NCBI RefSeq assembly: GCF_010093225.1
Contig: NZ_PDWM01000026.1
Coordinates: 1 to 45,927, forward strand
From: Pseudoxanthomonas koreensis
Lineage (GTDB): Bacteria > Pseudomonadota > Gammaproteobacteria > Xanthomonadales > Xanthomonadaceae
Reading direction: 5' to 3'
DNA length: 45,927 nt
In this document: in pieces, positions 1-8,114 of the stretch
Numbering within the stretch: the stretch's first letter is position 1
How the letters are laid out: every line of letters starts with the position of its first letter
Made by a program: the position numbers and the translations under genes
The notes under the pieces: generated by a model
Seen by the model: only the letters and a program-made list of their open reading frames with translations
Databases searched by the model: none
Told to the model about the DNA's origin: nothing

Positions 1-14
1 CCGCCACCGTCCCC

Positions 15-1007
15 ATGGCCACGCCCGCCCCCACGCCGCGCTGGCAGCGGCTGTGGCGCGAGGCCGTGCGCGACCCGCGCGAACTGCTGGGCCTGCTGGG
101 GCTGGACGCGGCCGCCGCGGGGATTTCCGAGGCTGCCGCGGCGCAGTTCCCGCTGCGGGTGCCGCGCGGGTTCGTCGCCCGCATGCGCCCCGGCGACCTG
201 CACGATCCGCTGCTGCGCCAGATCCTGCCGGTCGACGCCGAGGAGCGCATCGTGCCCGGCTTCGGCCTGGACGCGGTCGGCGACGGCGCGGCGAAGAAGG
301 CCGACGGGGTCATCCAGAAATATCGCGGCCGCGCCCTGCTGGTGGCCACCGGCAGCTGCGCGGTGAACTGCCGCTACTGCTTCCGCCGGCATTTCCCCTA
401 TGCCGGGGAAACCGCCGCGCGCGACGGCTGGTCCGGCGCGGTGGCGGCGATCGCTGAAGACCCTTCGATCGACGAGGTCATCCTCTCCGGCGGCGACCCG
501 CTGTCGCTGGCCACGCCCAAGCTGGCCGAACTGACCGCCCAGCTCGCCGCCATCCCGCACCTCCGGCGCCTGCGCATCCACAGCCGCCTGCCCATCGTCC
601 TGCCCGAGCGGGTCGATGCGCCGCTGCTGCAATGGCTGTCCGCCCTGCCCTGGCCGGTGGCCTTCGTGGTTCACGCCAACCACGCCAACGAGTTCGACGC
701 GTCGGTCGATGCGGCGATGGCGGCGCTGCGTGGCGCCGGCGTGCAGCTGCTCAACCAGGCGGTGCTGCTGCGTGGGGTGAACGACAGCGTCGAGGCGCTG
801 GCCGACCTGTCCGAACGCAGCTTCGCCGCCGGCGTGCTGCCCTACTACCTGCACCAGCTCGACCGGGTGGCCGGCGTGGCCCACTTCGAGGTGCCCGACG
901 ACGAGGCCCGCGCCCTGCATGCGGCGCTGGCGGCTCGACTGTCCGGCTACCTGGTGCCGAAGCTGGTGCGCGAGGTCCAGGGCGACCCTGGCAAGCGGCC
1001 GTTGTAG
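15..1007 (+). CDS. epmB: EF-P beta-lysylation protein EpmB (lysine 2,3-aminomutase-like)
   Basis: Radical-SAM, PLP-dependent aminomutase that converts (S)-alpha-lysine to (R)-beta-lysine, which EpmA then attaches to elongation factor P to relieve polyproline stalling. The 330-residue product carries the CxxxCxxC cluster motif at C115/C119/C122 (GSCAVNCRYCFRRHFPYAGE), followed by the family pattern EVILSGGDPL. It has the short EpmB length (about 340 residues in E. coli) rather than the longer clostridial aminomutase with extra terminal domains. The ATG at 15 gives a full-length protein, but upstream sequence is outside the window. The stop TAG at 1005-1007 is the TAG of a GTAG-headed palindrome. 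epmA and efp are not in the window; efp is often a close neighbour in related genomes, so it may lie just upstream. The assignment is firm. Confidence 0.95.
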   Translation: MATPAPTPRWQRLWREAVRDPRELLGLLGLDAAAAGISEAAAAQFPLRVPRGFVARMRPGDLHDPLLRQILPVDAEERIVPGFGLDAVGDGAAKKADGVIQKYRGRALLVATGSCAVNCRYCFRRHFPYAGETAARDGWSGAVAAIAEDPSIDEVILSGGDPLSLATPKLAELTAQLAAIPHLRRLRIHSRLPIVLPERVDAPLLQWLSALPWPVAFVVHANHANEFDASVDAAMAALRGAGVQLLNQAVLLRGVNDSVEALADLSERSFAAGVLPYYLHQLDRVAGVAHFEVPDDEARALHAALAARLSGYLVPKLVREVQGDPGKRPL

Positions 1008-1079
1008 AGCGGGGCTTGCCCCGCTGCTGCCGGTCCGTCGTGATTCCCGGGAGGAGCAGCCGGGCAAGCCCGGCTCTAC
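1004..1079. repeat. Inverted pair of GTAG-headed REP palindromes
   Basis: Two short palindromes face each other: GTAGAGCGGGGCTTGCCCCG from 1004, and its relative in the opposite orientation at 1054-1079, ending GGCTCTAC. The right unit uses a CCGGGC/GCCCGG stem where the left uses CGGGG/CCCCG, so the stem is kept with different bases. The left unit contains the epmB stop codon. The arrangement fits a REP doublet (BIME) acting as mRNA 3' structure. Confidence 0.75.
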
Positions 1080-1097
1080 CCGGCCGCTCGCCGCGCG

Positions 1098-1195
1098 TCG
1101 GCGCGGGTCGATGCAGGTCATTGCGGGCCGCGGGTCGTGCAGGTCGGTGCGGTGCGAGTCGGTGCGGGTCGCGCCACCGCGGATCGGTGCGGGCG
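1098..1195. repeat. Degenerate ~10-bp G/C-rich direct repeats
   Basis: The stretch before the rlmD stop contains about eight loose copies of a decamer resembling GGTCGGTGCG. They are too diverged for a clear unit, and no function is evident. It may be an old slippage tract attached to the neighbouring palindrome pair. Confidence 0.4.
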
Positions 1196-1201
1196 GGCCG
1201 G

Positions 1202-2515
1202 TCAGCGCTCGAACAGCGCGATGCTCTCCACATGCGCGGTGTGCGGGAACATGTCCATCACGCCCGCCGAAACCAGGCGATAGCCGCGCTCGTGGACCAG
1301 GAAGCCGGCGTCGCGCGCCAGCGAGCCCGGATGGCAGCTGACGTAGACGATGCGGTCGATGCCCTTCAGCGGCAACTGCCTGAGCACTTCATCGGCGCCC
1401 GAGCGCGGCGGGTCCAGCAGCAACTTGTCGAAGCCCTGGCGCATCCACGGCGTACCGCGCTGGTCCTGGGTCAGGTCGGCGGCGAAGAACTGCGCGTTGG
1501 CCAGGCCGTTGCGCTGCGCATTGGCCCGTGCCCGCGCCACCAGCCCCGCGTCGCCTTCCACGCCCACCACCTCGGCCGCACCACGCGCCAGCGGCAGGGT
1601 GAAGTTGCCCAGGCCGCAGAACAGGTCGAGCACGCGCTCGCCCGGCTGCGCGTCGAGCATCTCCAGCGCCAGCGCGATCATCCTGTCGTTGAGCCGCGCA
1701 TTGACCTGGATGAAGTCCAGCGGTTCGAACGCCAGTTCCACGTCCCACTGCGGCAGGCGGAACGACAGCGCCGGTGCCTTGCCTTCCAGCGGGTGCACGC
1801 TGTCCGGCCCCTTGGGTTGCAGGAAGATGGCGAAGCCGTGCTCGCGGCCGAAGGCGGCCAGGGCGGCGCGGTCGGCCTCGGCGAGCGGCTCCAGGTGGCG
1901 CACGGTCAGGGCGATGGCGTCGTCGCCGGCGATGAATTCGATCTGGGGGATGGATTCGCGCGCCTGCAGCGAATCCACCAGCGCGGCCAGCGCTTCGATC
2001 TTCATCCCGATCTGCGGGATCACAGTATGGCATTGGCGCAGGTCGGCGACGAAGCGCGGATCCTGCTCGCGGAAGCCGACCAGGGTCTTGTCCTTCTTGT
2101 TCACCCGGCGCACCGAGAAGCGGCCCTTGCGCCGGTAACCCCAGCTGCCGGCGGTCAGCGGCGGCAGCACTGCGCCCGGGGCGACCTTGCCGATCCGCTC
2201 CAGGTTCTCCAGCAGCACGCGCTGCTTGGCGACGATCTGCTTGTCCTCGGCCAGGTGCTGCAGCACGCAGCCGCCGCAGGTGCCGAAGTGCGGGCAGCGC
2301 GGCTGCACCCGGTCGGGCGAGGCTTCCAGCACCTGCACCGTGCGCGCCTCGTCGAAGCGGCGGCTGCGCGCGGTCGGCTCGGCGAGCACGGTTTCGCCCG
2401 GCAGTGCGCCGGAGACGAACACCGCCTTGCCGTCCTCGCGGCGGGCGACGCCGCGGCCATCGTGGCTGAGATCGAGGATCCGGGTCTGGAACGGGGTACG
2501 GTCGAGTCGGGCCAC
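1202..2515 (-). CDS. rlmD: 23S rRNA (uracil(1939)-C(5))-methyltransferase RlmD
   Basis: SAM-dependent methyltransferase that makes m5U1939 in 23S rRNA. The 437-residue protein (E. coli RlmD is 433) has an N-terminal TRAM segment with the pattern HDGRGVAR at residues 18-25. Cysteines C74, C80 and C83 (CPHFGTCGGC), with a fourth in LRQCHTV, should bind a [4Fe-4S] cluster. The Rossmann core shows LDLFCGLGNFTLPLA, and the catalytic cysteine lies in YVSCHPGSLARD. The start is GTG (2513-2515), chosen because the TRAM domain begins at once. A GATAAT hexamer on the minus strand (2549-2554) could be its -10 box, divergent from the downstream receiver gene. Confidence 0.95.
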   Translation of the reverse strand: MARLDRTPFQTRILDLSHDGRGVARREDGKAVFVSGALPGETVLAEPTARSRRFDEARTVQVLEASPDRVQPRCPHFGTCGGCVLQHLAEDKQIVAKQRVLLENLERIGKVAPGAVLPPLTAGSWGYRRKGRFSVRRVNKKDKTLVGFREQDPRFVADLRQCHTVIPQIGMKIEALAALVDSLQARESIPQIEFIAGDDAIALTVRHLEPLAEADRAALAAFGREHGFAIFLQPKGPDSVHPLEGKAPALSFRLPQWDVELAFEPLDFIQVNARLNDRMIALALEMLDAQPGERVLDLFCGLGNFTLPLARGAAEVVGVEGDAGLVARARANAQRNGLANAQFFAADLTQDQRGTPWMRQGFDKLLLDPPRSGADEVLRQLPLKGIDRIVYVSCHPGSLARDAGFLVHERGYRLVSAGVMDMFPHTAHVESIALFER

Positions 2516-2606
2516 GTGGCGGGGGCTGCGGGCGGAAAAAGGCCGGCCATTATCCCGGATCGGACGCCGCGACGGTGCGCCGCGGCAAAGGCCGCGGCGG
2601 CTGGGC

Positions 2607-2630
2607 TAGGATGGCCGCGGACGACAGGGA
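2607..2630 (+). promoter_or_regulatory. Candidate -10 and Shine-Dalgarno for the receiver-Hpt gene
   Basis: TAGGAT at 2607-2612 resembles a -10 box, and AGGGAG at 2625-2630 lies 9 nt before the ATG at 2640. No clear -35 is visible. Confidence 0.4.
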
Positions 2631-2639
2631 GTCAGCCCG

Positions 2640-3353
2640 ATGGAACAGCCTGACCCGCCGCGGATGCCACGCATCCTGCTGGTAGAGGACGACACGATCA
2701 GCCAGGTCTATTTCCGGGCTGTGCTCGAGGGCCTGCCCGCCACGGTCGATACGGTCGCGACCCGGGCCTGCGCGCTGGCGCGGGCCACCGACACCCGCCA
2801 CGACCTGTGGCTGGTGGACCTGGGTCTGCCCGACGGCTCCGGCATCGAACTGCTGCAGCAGCTGCGCCAGCGCTGGCCGCAACCGCCACCGGCACTGGCC
2901 CACACCGCCGATGCCGACCCCGCCCCGCGCACGGCTGCGCTGCAGGCCGGCTTCCGCGACGTGCTGGTCAAGCCGCTGGCGACCGCCGAACTGGCCGGCG
3001 CAGTGCGTGCCGCGCTCGCCGGCGCGGTGCGTACCGCGCTGGCCGAAGCCGGCGGCCTGCCCGACTGGGACAACGCGGCCGCGGCCGCGGCGCTGAACAA
3101 CGATCCGGCCAACGTGCAGGCCCTGCGCCGGCTGTTCCTGGAGGAGTTGCCCGCGGCCCGCGCCGAGGTGCTGGCCAGCGCCCGCGCCGGCGACCCCGCC
3201 GCGCTGCGCGCCCGCCTGCACCGGCTGCAGGCGGGCTGCGGCCTGGCCGGTGCGCGCCGCCTGGGCGAGGCGGTGGCGTCGTTGCGGCTCCCCCCGGAGT
3301 CGGGCGCGGCGCTGGCCCGCTTCGACCAGGCCGCGCACGACCTGCTCGGCTGA
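2640..3353 (+). CDS. Orphan response regulator: receiver domain fused to Hpt-like domain
   Basis: A 237-residue cytoplasmic phosphorelay protein. Residues 11-120 form a CheY-like receiver with the acidic pair D17/D18, phosphoacceptor D60 (LVDLGLPDG), T89 and K111 (VLVKPL). Residues about 150-237 are helical and resemble an Hpt domain, with candidate phosphohistidine H194 in ARLHRLQAGCGLAG, where the usual motif is H-x-L-K-G. There is no DNA-binding or enzymatic output domain, so it probably passes phosphate on rather than controlling a promoter directly. No histidine kinase is adjacent. The linker at 119-138 has a small internal duplication (AGAVRAAL/AGAVRTAL). An alternative is that the C-terminal domain is degenerate and binds without phosphotransfer. 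A Shine-Dalgarno AGGGAG supports the chosen ATG. Confidence 0.85.
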   Translation: MEQPDPPRMPRILLVEDDTISQVYFRAVLEGLPATVDTVATRACALARATDTRHDLWLVDLGLPDGSGIELLQQLRQRWPQPPPALAHTADADPAPRTAALQAGFRDVLVKPLATAELAGAVRAALAGAVRTALAEAGGLPDWDNAAAAAALNNDPANVQALRRLFLEELPAARAEVLASARAGDPAALRARLHRLQAGCGLAGARRLGEAVASLRLPPESGAALARFDQAAHDLLG

Positions 3354-3426
3354 AGCCGGCACCGCATGCGGCGCGGCCGTCCATGGCCACCCCGCACGTC
3401 CGGCTGCACTCTTCGACCACCGGCCC

Positions 3427-4797
3427 TCACCCCAGCGCGCCGGCGCGCTCGTACCAGTCCACCTTGCGGGTGATACCCATGATCGCGGCGAGGATCCCGA
3501 ACAGCAGCAGCGAGCCCATCAGCAGCGCGTTGTCCTCCGAGACCAGCAGGCTGTAGAGCGCACCGTACAGCGCGGTCAGCATCGCTGCGAACAGGCCGGC
3601 GTGCCACCAGCTGCGCAGCACTCCGGACAGGTAGACGAACTGCAGCCCGATGCAGGCCGCCGCCGCCACCAGGTACGCCTGCCAGAACGCGATGTGCTCG
3701 GACAGGCTCAGCAGCAGCAGGAAGAAGATCGCCAGCGCCAGGCCCACCAGCAGGTACTGCAGCGGGTGGATGCGCAACTGCTTGACCAGTTCGAACAGGG
3801 CGAAGCCGACGAAGGTCAGGACCACGAACAGCAGCCCGTACTTGGTCGCGCGGTCGACCTTGGTGTAGACGTCCACCGGTTCGACCAGGCTCAGCTCGAC
3901 GCTGTCCAGGTCCAGCGGACCGCTGTCGTCGCCGGCCACGCGCGCCACCCGGCCATCGAGGGCCGTCGCCTGCAGCTGCGCCTGCGCGCCGCTGGCCAGC
4001 GAGGAAATGTTCCAGGTGGCGCTGCCCTCGCCGCGCGCACTGGCCGGGAAGCGACCGCCGAACAGCAGGTGCGGCCAGCCCGAGGCCAGCTCGATGTGGT
4101 TGCTGTCGGCCACCGGGACCACCCCGAGCGACCGGGTCCCGGCCAGCGCCATCTGCAACCGCACCTTGCTGGCCGGCAGCGCGCGCGGCGCTTCGACGCC
4201 GTCGGCGGCCAGCCGCCGCGGCGGCAGCGGCAGGCGCGCGTGCATCCCGCCCAGGCGCGGCGACAGCGCGCCGGTGCCGGGCTGCAACTGCAGGGCACTG
4301 GCGTCGGCCTGCAGCACCGGCGTGCCGACCAGGCCGCGGACGTCGCCCAGGCCCAGCACCAGGTAGGGCTCGCCGTACTCGCGCCCGGGCACCGCCGGCA
4401 GCGGCAGCGGCGCGAAGTCGGCCGCCACCTGCGCCTTCCACTGGAACACGCGCACCTCGTGCAGCCCGATCCGGCGCACGCCCGGCTCGACCGGGCCGCC
4501 GGCCTGCAACGTGGCCGGCGCCTGCAGCAGGAAGCCCTCCCCCGTTTCCTCGCGGACCTCGATGCGCCCGTCCGGGCCGGCGCCGTTGACCCGGCGGGTG
4601 CTCTTCCACGGCACCACGCGCAGCGGCCCGACCAGCTGCTGCGGCCCGGCCATGCTCTGGGATACCCGCTCCACCGCCTGCTCGCGGTACCTCTCGCGAT
4701 CGTGGACCAGGCCACGGATCATGCTCAGCGGGATCAGCAGTAACAGCACCAGCCCGCCGACGGTGAGGAAACGCAACAGCAGCTTCAGGGATTTCAT
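3427..4797 (-). CDS. creD: Cell envelope integrity inner membrane protein CreD
   Basis: Inner-membrane protein of the CreBC regulon, linked in other bacteria to envelope integrity and beta-lactam or colicin tolerance; its biochemical role is unknown. The 456-residue product has one N-terminal membrane anchor (about residues 5-25), a large periplasmic region, then a cluster of five to six membrane helices. It has the family hallmarks LRIHPLQYLLVG and LLVSEDNALLMGS. An in-frame upstream ATG exists (4875), but the start at 4797 (MKSLKLLLRF) places the membrane anchor correctly and avoids a polar extension. It is last in creB-creC-creD, 110 bp after creC, and a REP palindrome lies in that gap. 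Confidence 0.93.
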   Translation of the reverse strand: MKSLKLLLRFLTVGGLVLLLLIPLSMIRGLVHDRERYREQAVERVSQSMAGPQQLVGPLRVVPWKSTRRVNGAGPDGRIEVREETGEGFLLQAPATLQAGGPVEPGVRRIGLHEVRVFQWKAQVAADFAPLPLPAVPGREYGEPYLVLGLGDVRGLVGTPVLQADASALQLQPGTGALSPRLGGMHARLPLPPRRLAADGVEAPRALPASKVRLQMALAGTRSLGVVPVADSNHIELASGWPHLLFGGRFPASARGEGSATWNISSLASGAQAQLQATALDGRVARVAGDDSGPLDLDSVELSLVEPVDVYTKVDRATKYGLLFVVLTFVGFALFELVKQLRIHPLQYLLVGLALAIFFLLLLSLSEHIAFWQAYLVAAAACIGLQFVYLSGVLRSWWHAGLFAAMLTALYGALYSLLVSEDNALLMGSLLLFGILAAIMGITRKVDWYERAGALG

Positions 4798-4885
4798 GGG
4801 TTCGCCCCGGTGTGGATACCGGTGCGCAGGCTCACTCGGCCACGTGGAGTGGCGATGGCCCCACTGTGAAGCCAATGTGTGCCTC

Positions 4886-4911
4886 GTAGAGCGGGGCTTG
4901 CCCCGCTCTAC
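4886..4911. repeat. Perfect 26-bp REP palindrome between creC and creD
   Basis: A perfect hairpin: GTAGAGCGGGG, loop CTTG, CCCCGCTCTAC. Its reverse complement is identical to the element at 39806-39831. The right end supplies the creC stop codon (CTA at 4908-4910 on the plus strand). Placed inside an operon, it could stabilise creBC mRNA or reduce creD expression. Confidence 0.85.
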
Positions 4912-6341
4912 AGGGGCAGCGAGAGGCCTGCTTCGGCGCCGCCGGCTTCGTGGTTGCGCAGCCAGGCTTCGCCGCCATGCAGGCGCGCGACCTCGCGCAC
5001 GAACGGCAGGCCCAGGCCGGAACTGCGCTGGCCGTTGCCCGGCCGCGGCAGCGAGTAGAAGCGCTCGAACACGCGCGTGGCCGCGTACTCCGGCACGCCC
5101 GGGCCACTGTCGCGCACGCGCAGGCGGGCCCGGTCCCCTTCCACGTCCAGGCCCAGCACGACCGTGCCGCCGGGAGGCGAGAACGCCAGCGCGTTGTCGA
5201 GCAGGTTGGCCAGCGCCTGGCGCAGCAGGAAGGCGTCGCCGCGCACGGTCGCCTGCCCTGCCGTGCCTTCGATCTGCAACTGCAGCCCGTCGGCGGCCAG
5301 CCGCGGCTCCAGCGCGGCGGCGGCATCACGCAGCAGCGCTGCCAGGTCCACCGGCTCGCGCCGCTGCAGCCAGCCGTGCTGCTCCACTTCGGCCAGCGCC
5401 AGCAGCTTGTCGATGGTTTCGGTCAGGCGCGCCTGCTGCTCGCGGATGCTGCCGGCGAAGCGCTGCCGCTCGGCTTCCGGCAGCGGCTCCTGCAGCAGTT
5501 CGGCGGCGCCGCGGATCGCGGCCAGCGGGCTCTTCATCTCGTGGGTCAGCGACTGCACGTACTGCTCCACGTAGGCCTTGCCCTCCAGCTTGCGGCGCAT
5601 ATCCTCCAGCGCCCGGCCCAGGTCGCCGATCTCGTCGCGGCGCGACGGCGGCGGCGGCACCGGTTCGCCGGCGGCCACCGCCTGCGCGTAGCGGTTCAGG
5701 CGGCCGATGCCGCGCATCAGCCACCCGGTCATCAGCAGCCCCACCAGCGCCGACAGGCCGACCAGCCACGCGCCCTGGCGGAGGATGCTGCGCTGGCTGG
5801 CCTGGATGAACGGCTCGAGGCTGTGGTTGGGCTTGGCCACCGTCAGCACGCCGAGCAGGATGCCTGGCGCATCGGGGTCCAGCACCGGCGCGGCCACGTG
5901 CATCACCGTGCGTTCGCTGCCCGGCGCCTCCGGGCTGGACCGGGCGCCGTACTCGCCGCGCAGGGTGCGGTACACGTCGTTCCAGCGCGAGTTGTCGCGG
6001 CCCAGGTCGCGCCCTTCCGAATCGAACACGACGATGCCGCGCACGTCGGTGATGGTGACCCGGTACTCGATGCTGCGCTTGGGGAAATCCCAGATCGACG
6101 CCTGCGGATCGCGCCGGCGCACCCGCGCCAGGTCGGCGGCGAAGCGGCCATCGGCGATCCGCCCGGCCTTGAGGTCGCCGGCGGCCATCGCCGCCAGTAC
6201 GTTGGCGGTGTCGACCAGGGTCGATTCCATCGCCTGGCGCACGCCCGGCTTGACCTCGTCGACGAACACGCGCATCACGAAGAACGCGGCCAGGCCGACG
6301 ATCAGGAAGAAGCCCAGGAACAGGCGCAGGCCGAGCCGCAC
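4908..6341 (-). CDS. creC: Two-component sensor histidine kinase CreC
   Basis: Membrane histidine kinase partnered with CreB. The 477-residue protein has a membrane helix at about 7-27, a periplasmic sensor region to about 190, a second helix at about 191-209 and a HAMP segment. The dimerisation box is SLTHEMKSPLAAIRG, with phosphoacceptor H267. The C-terminal ATPase domain shows DSGPGVPE and SSGLGLPFVREVARLHGG (the G1 and G2 boxes). The start is GTG at 6339-6341, directly after the creB stop codon with no spacing, so the two genes are translationally coupled. The stop overlaps a REP palindrome. Confidence 0.94.
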   Translation of the reverse strand: MRLGLRLFLGFFLIVGLAAFFVMRVFVDEVKPGVRQAMESTLVDTANVLAAMAAGDLKAGRIADGRFAADLARVRRRDPQASIWDFPKRSIEYRVTITDVRGIVVFDSEGRDLGRDNSRWNDVYRTLRGEYGARSSPEAPGSERTVMHVAAPVLDPDAPGILLGVLTVAKPNHSLEPFIQASQRSILRQGAWLVGLSALVGLLMTGWLMRGIGRLNRYAQAVAAGEPVPPPPSRRDEIGDLGRALEDMRRKLEGKAYVEQYVQSLTHEMKSPLAAIRGAAELLQEPLPEAERQRFAGSIREQQARLTETIDKLLALAEVEQHGWLQRREPVDLAALLRDAAAALEPRLAADGLQLQIEGTAGQATVRGDAFLLRQALANLLDNALAFSPPGGTVVLGLDVEGDRARLRVRDSGPGVPEYAATRVFERFYSLPRPGNGQRSSGLGLPFVREVARLHGGEAWLRNHEAGGAEAGLSLPL

Positions 6342-7052
6342 TCAGGCCTCGATCGCGTAGCCGAGGCCGCGGTGGGTGCGGATCGGCTCGCCTTCGGCGC
6401 CGGCCGCGCGCAGCTTGGCCCGCAGCGTTTTCACATGGGTGTCGACGGTGCGGTCGCTGCTGTCGGCGTCGCTGTCCCAGCCGCGCTGCATCAGCTGGGC
6501 GCGGCTGAGGATCGCGCCGGGGCGCTGCAGCAGCGCGTCGAGCACGGCGAATTCGTAGCGGGTCAGGTCCAGCACCCGGCCGCGGTAGCGGATGCGGTGG
6601 CCGGCGGCGTCCACGGCGAAGTCGCCGCGGGTGCGCCAGGGGTCGGCCGCGTCTTCGGCCGGCCGGCTGCGGCGCAGGCGGGCGCGCACCCGCGCCACCA
6701 GTTCGCGCGGCGAGAACGGCTTGGCCATGTAGTCGTCCGCGCCCAGTTCCAGGCCGAGCACGCGGTCGATCTCGTCGTTGCGCGCGGTCAGGAAGATCAC
6801 CGGCACCTGGCTGAAGCCGCGCAGCCGCCGGCACACCTCGAAGCCGTTGAGGTCGGGCAGGCCCACGTCCAGCACCAGCACGTCGACATCGCCACCGCGC
6901 AGCCGTTCCAGCGCCTGTCCGCCAAGCAGGCAGTGCTCGGCGCGGAGGCCCTCGCTGCGCAGCGCATAGAGCACGGTGTCGGCGATGGCCGGCTCGTCTT
7001 CGGCGACCAGGACCAGCGGGGCGTCGGGTGTCGTGCGGGGCTGGGGCTGCAT
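6342..7052 (-). CDS. creB: Two-component response regulator CreB (OmpR family)
   Basis: DNA-binding regulator of the Cre envelope-stress system. The 236-residue protein has a receiver domain with E18/D19, phosphoacceptor D62 (VLVLDVGLPD), T89 and K111 (MAKPFSPREL). An OmpR-type winged helix at about 135-236 includes YEFAVLDALLQRPGAILSR. In related bacteria CreB activates creD and, in some species, beta-lactamase genes by binding TTCAC direct repeats. I found no clear pair of these in front of creD. The first codon is only 6 nt downstream of a TATGCT hexamer, which suggests a leaderless mRNA. It is divergent from rlmJ across 46 bp. Confidence 0.94.
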   Translation of the reverse strand: MQPQPRTTPDAPLVLVAEDEPAIADTVLYALRSEGLRAEHCLLGGQALERLRGGDVDVLVLDVGLPDLNGFEVCRRLRGFSQVPVIFLTARNDEIDRVLGLELGADDYMAKPFSPRELVARVRARLRRSRPAEDAADPWRTRGDFAVDAAGHRIRYRGRVLDLTRYEFAVLDALLQRPGAILSRAQLMQRGWDSDADSSDRTVDTHVKTLRAKLRAAGAEGEPIRTHRGLGYAIEA

Positions 7053-7058
7053 CGGCCA

Positions 7059-7092
7059 AGCATAGTCCGCCCCCCGCGGCGGCGGCTATGCT
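7059..7092. promoter_or_regulatory. Symmetric divergent -10 elements of creB and rlmJ
   Basis: The 46-bp gap between the two start codons contains TATGCT at 7087-7092 (plus) and the same hexamer on the minus strand at 7059-7064, forming an inverted GCATAG/CTATGC dyad. Each hexamer ends exactly 6 nt before its ATG, so transcription probably starts at or next to the first codon. Any -35 element would overlap the opposing promoter. No consensus -35 is seen. Confidence 0.55.
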
Positions 7093-7098
7093 GCGCGC

Positions 7099-7959
7099 AT
7101 GAACTACCGCCACGCCTTCCACGCCGGCAACCATGCCGATGTGCTCAAGCACATGGTGCTGCTGGCCCTGCTCGACGCGCTGCTGCGCAAGGATGCGCCG
7201 TTCTTCGTGCTGGACACCCATGCGGGACGCGGCCGCTACCTGCTGCAGGGCGAACAGGCGGGGCGGACCGCGGAAGCGGCGACCGGCATCCTGCAACTGC
7301 TCGGCCTGGACGACCCGCCGCCGGTGGTCGGGCGTTACCTGCGGGCGGTCGCGGCCGGCAACCCGGTGGATGCGCTGCTCACCTACCCGGGCTCACCGCT
7401 GCTCGTCGCCCAGGCCATGCGCGCACAGGACCGGCTGGCCGCCTGCGAACTGCAGCCGGAGGAGGCCGCCGCGCTCAAGACGCTGTTCGCCCACGATGCG
7501 CGCGTGGCCGTGCACGCGCGCGACGGCTACGACGCGATCCGCGCACTGCTGCCGCCGCGGGTGGACGGCGTGCGCATCGCCCGCGGCCTGGTCCTGGTCG
7601 ACCCGCCCTACGAGGCGCAGGACGAGGAGTACCCGCGGGTGGCGCGGGCGGTGCGCGAGGCGCTGGAACGCTGGCCGCAGGCAAGCTGCGCCATCTGGTA
7701 CCCGATCAAGCTGCGGCGCAGCCTGCAGCCGTTCTTCCGCAAGCTCGAGGCCCTGCCCGCCCGTTCGCTGCTGCTGGCCGAGTTGCTGGTCCGCCCCGAC
7801 GATTCGCCGCTGCGCCTCAACGGCAGCGGCATGGCGATCCTCAATGCGCCATGGAAGCTGGACGAGGCGATCGCGCCGGCATTGCCGGTGCTGCAGCGCA
7901 GGCTGGGCGAACCCGGTGCCTCCACCCGCCTGGAGTGGCTCAAGCGCGACACCCTGTAG
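7099..7959 (+). CDS. rlmJ: 23S rRNA (adenine(2030)-N(6))-methyltransferase RlmJ
   Basis: SAM-dependent methyltransferase that forms m6A2030 in 23S rRNA. The 286-residue protein (E. coli RlmJ is 280) opens with the family signature MNYRHAFHAGNHADVLKH. It has the SAM-binding segment FFVLDTHAGRGRYLL at 36-49 and the catalytic N6-adenine motif DPPY at 168-171. The start is fixed by the conserved N-terminus and lies 6 nt after TATGCT. Its stop TAG (7957-7959) is the TAG inside the TGTAGGAG head of a palindrome pair. Recombination or insertion of the repeat may therefore have defined the present end of the gene. Confidence 0.95.
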   Translation: MNYRHAFHAGNHADVLKHMVLLALLDALLRKDAPFFVLDTHAGRGRYLLQGEQAGRTAEAATGILQLLGLDDPPPVVGRYLRAVAAGNPVDALLTYPGSPLLVAQAMRAQDRLAACELQPEEAAALKTLFAHDARVAVHARDGYDAIRALLPPRVDGVRIARGLVLVDPPYEAQDEEYPRVARAVREALERWPQASCAIWYPIKLRRSLQPFFRKLEALPARSLLLAELLVRPDDSPLRLNGSGMAILNAPWKLDEAIAPALPVLQRRLGEPGASTRLEWLKRDTL

Positions 7960-8091
7960 GAGCCCACTTCAGGGGGCGACCCGACGACATCGGAAAACGC
8001 GGCGCTCGACGCATCGGCTCCGGAGCCGGGCGCGGTTGAATGTCGTGCCCTTTGGACGCCGTCGGGTCGCCCCCTGAAGTGGGCTCCTACA
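7955..8091. repeat. TGTAGGAG-family inverted repeat pair (copy A)
   Basis: Two arms of about 30 bp begin TGTAGGAGCCCACTTCAGG and end with its inverse, around a centre of about 75 bp containing GCTCCGGAGC. Each arm also folds by itself (GCCC/GGGC). Relatives lie at 13632, 37936, 40730 and 41540. The left head supplies the rlmJ stop codon. The unit sits between convergent genes and may act as a 3' structure for both. Confidence 0.85.
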
Positions 8092-8114
8092 GGGGCGGCG
8101 ATGCGGCTGGCCGT

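Noticed and set aside
632-2653. Long plus-strand open frame opposite rlmD
   Set aside because: High-GC shadow frame. The minus strand codes for a complete RlmD with all motifs; this frame gives Arg/His/Gln-rich sequence without domains.
4950-8039. About 1000-codon plus-strand open frame opposite creC/creB and across rlmJ
   Set aside because: It runs antisense to creC and creB and then out of frame through rlmJ, with no recognisable domain. Typical of third-position GC bias.
7955-8091. Insertion sequence remnant
   Set aside because: No transposase fragment and no target-site duplication seen. Size and form fit a REP/BIME pair.
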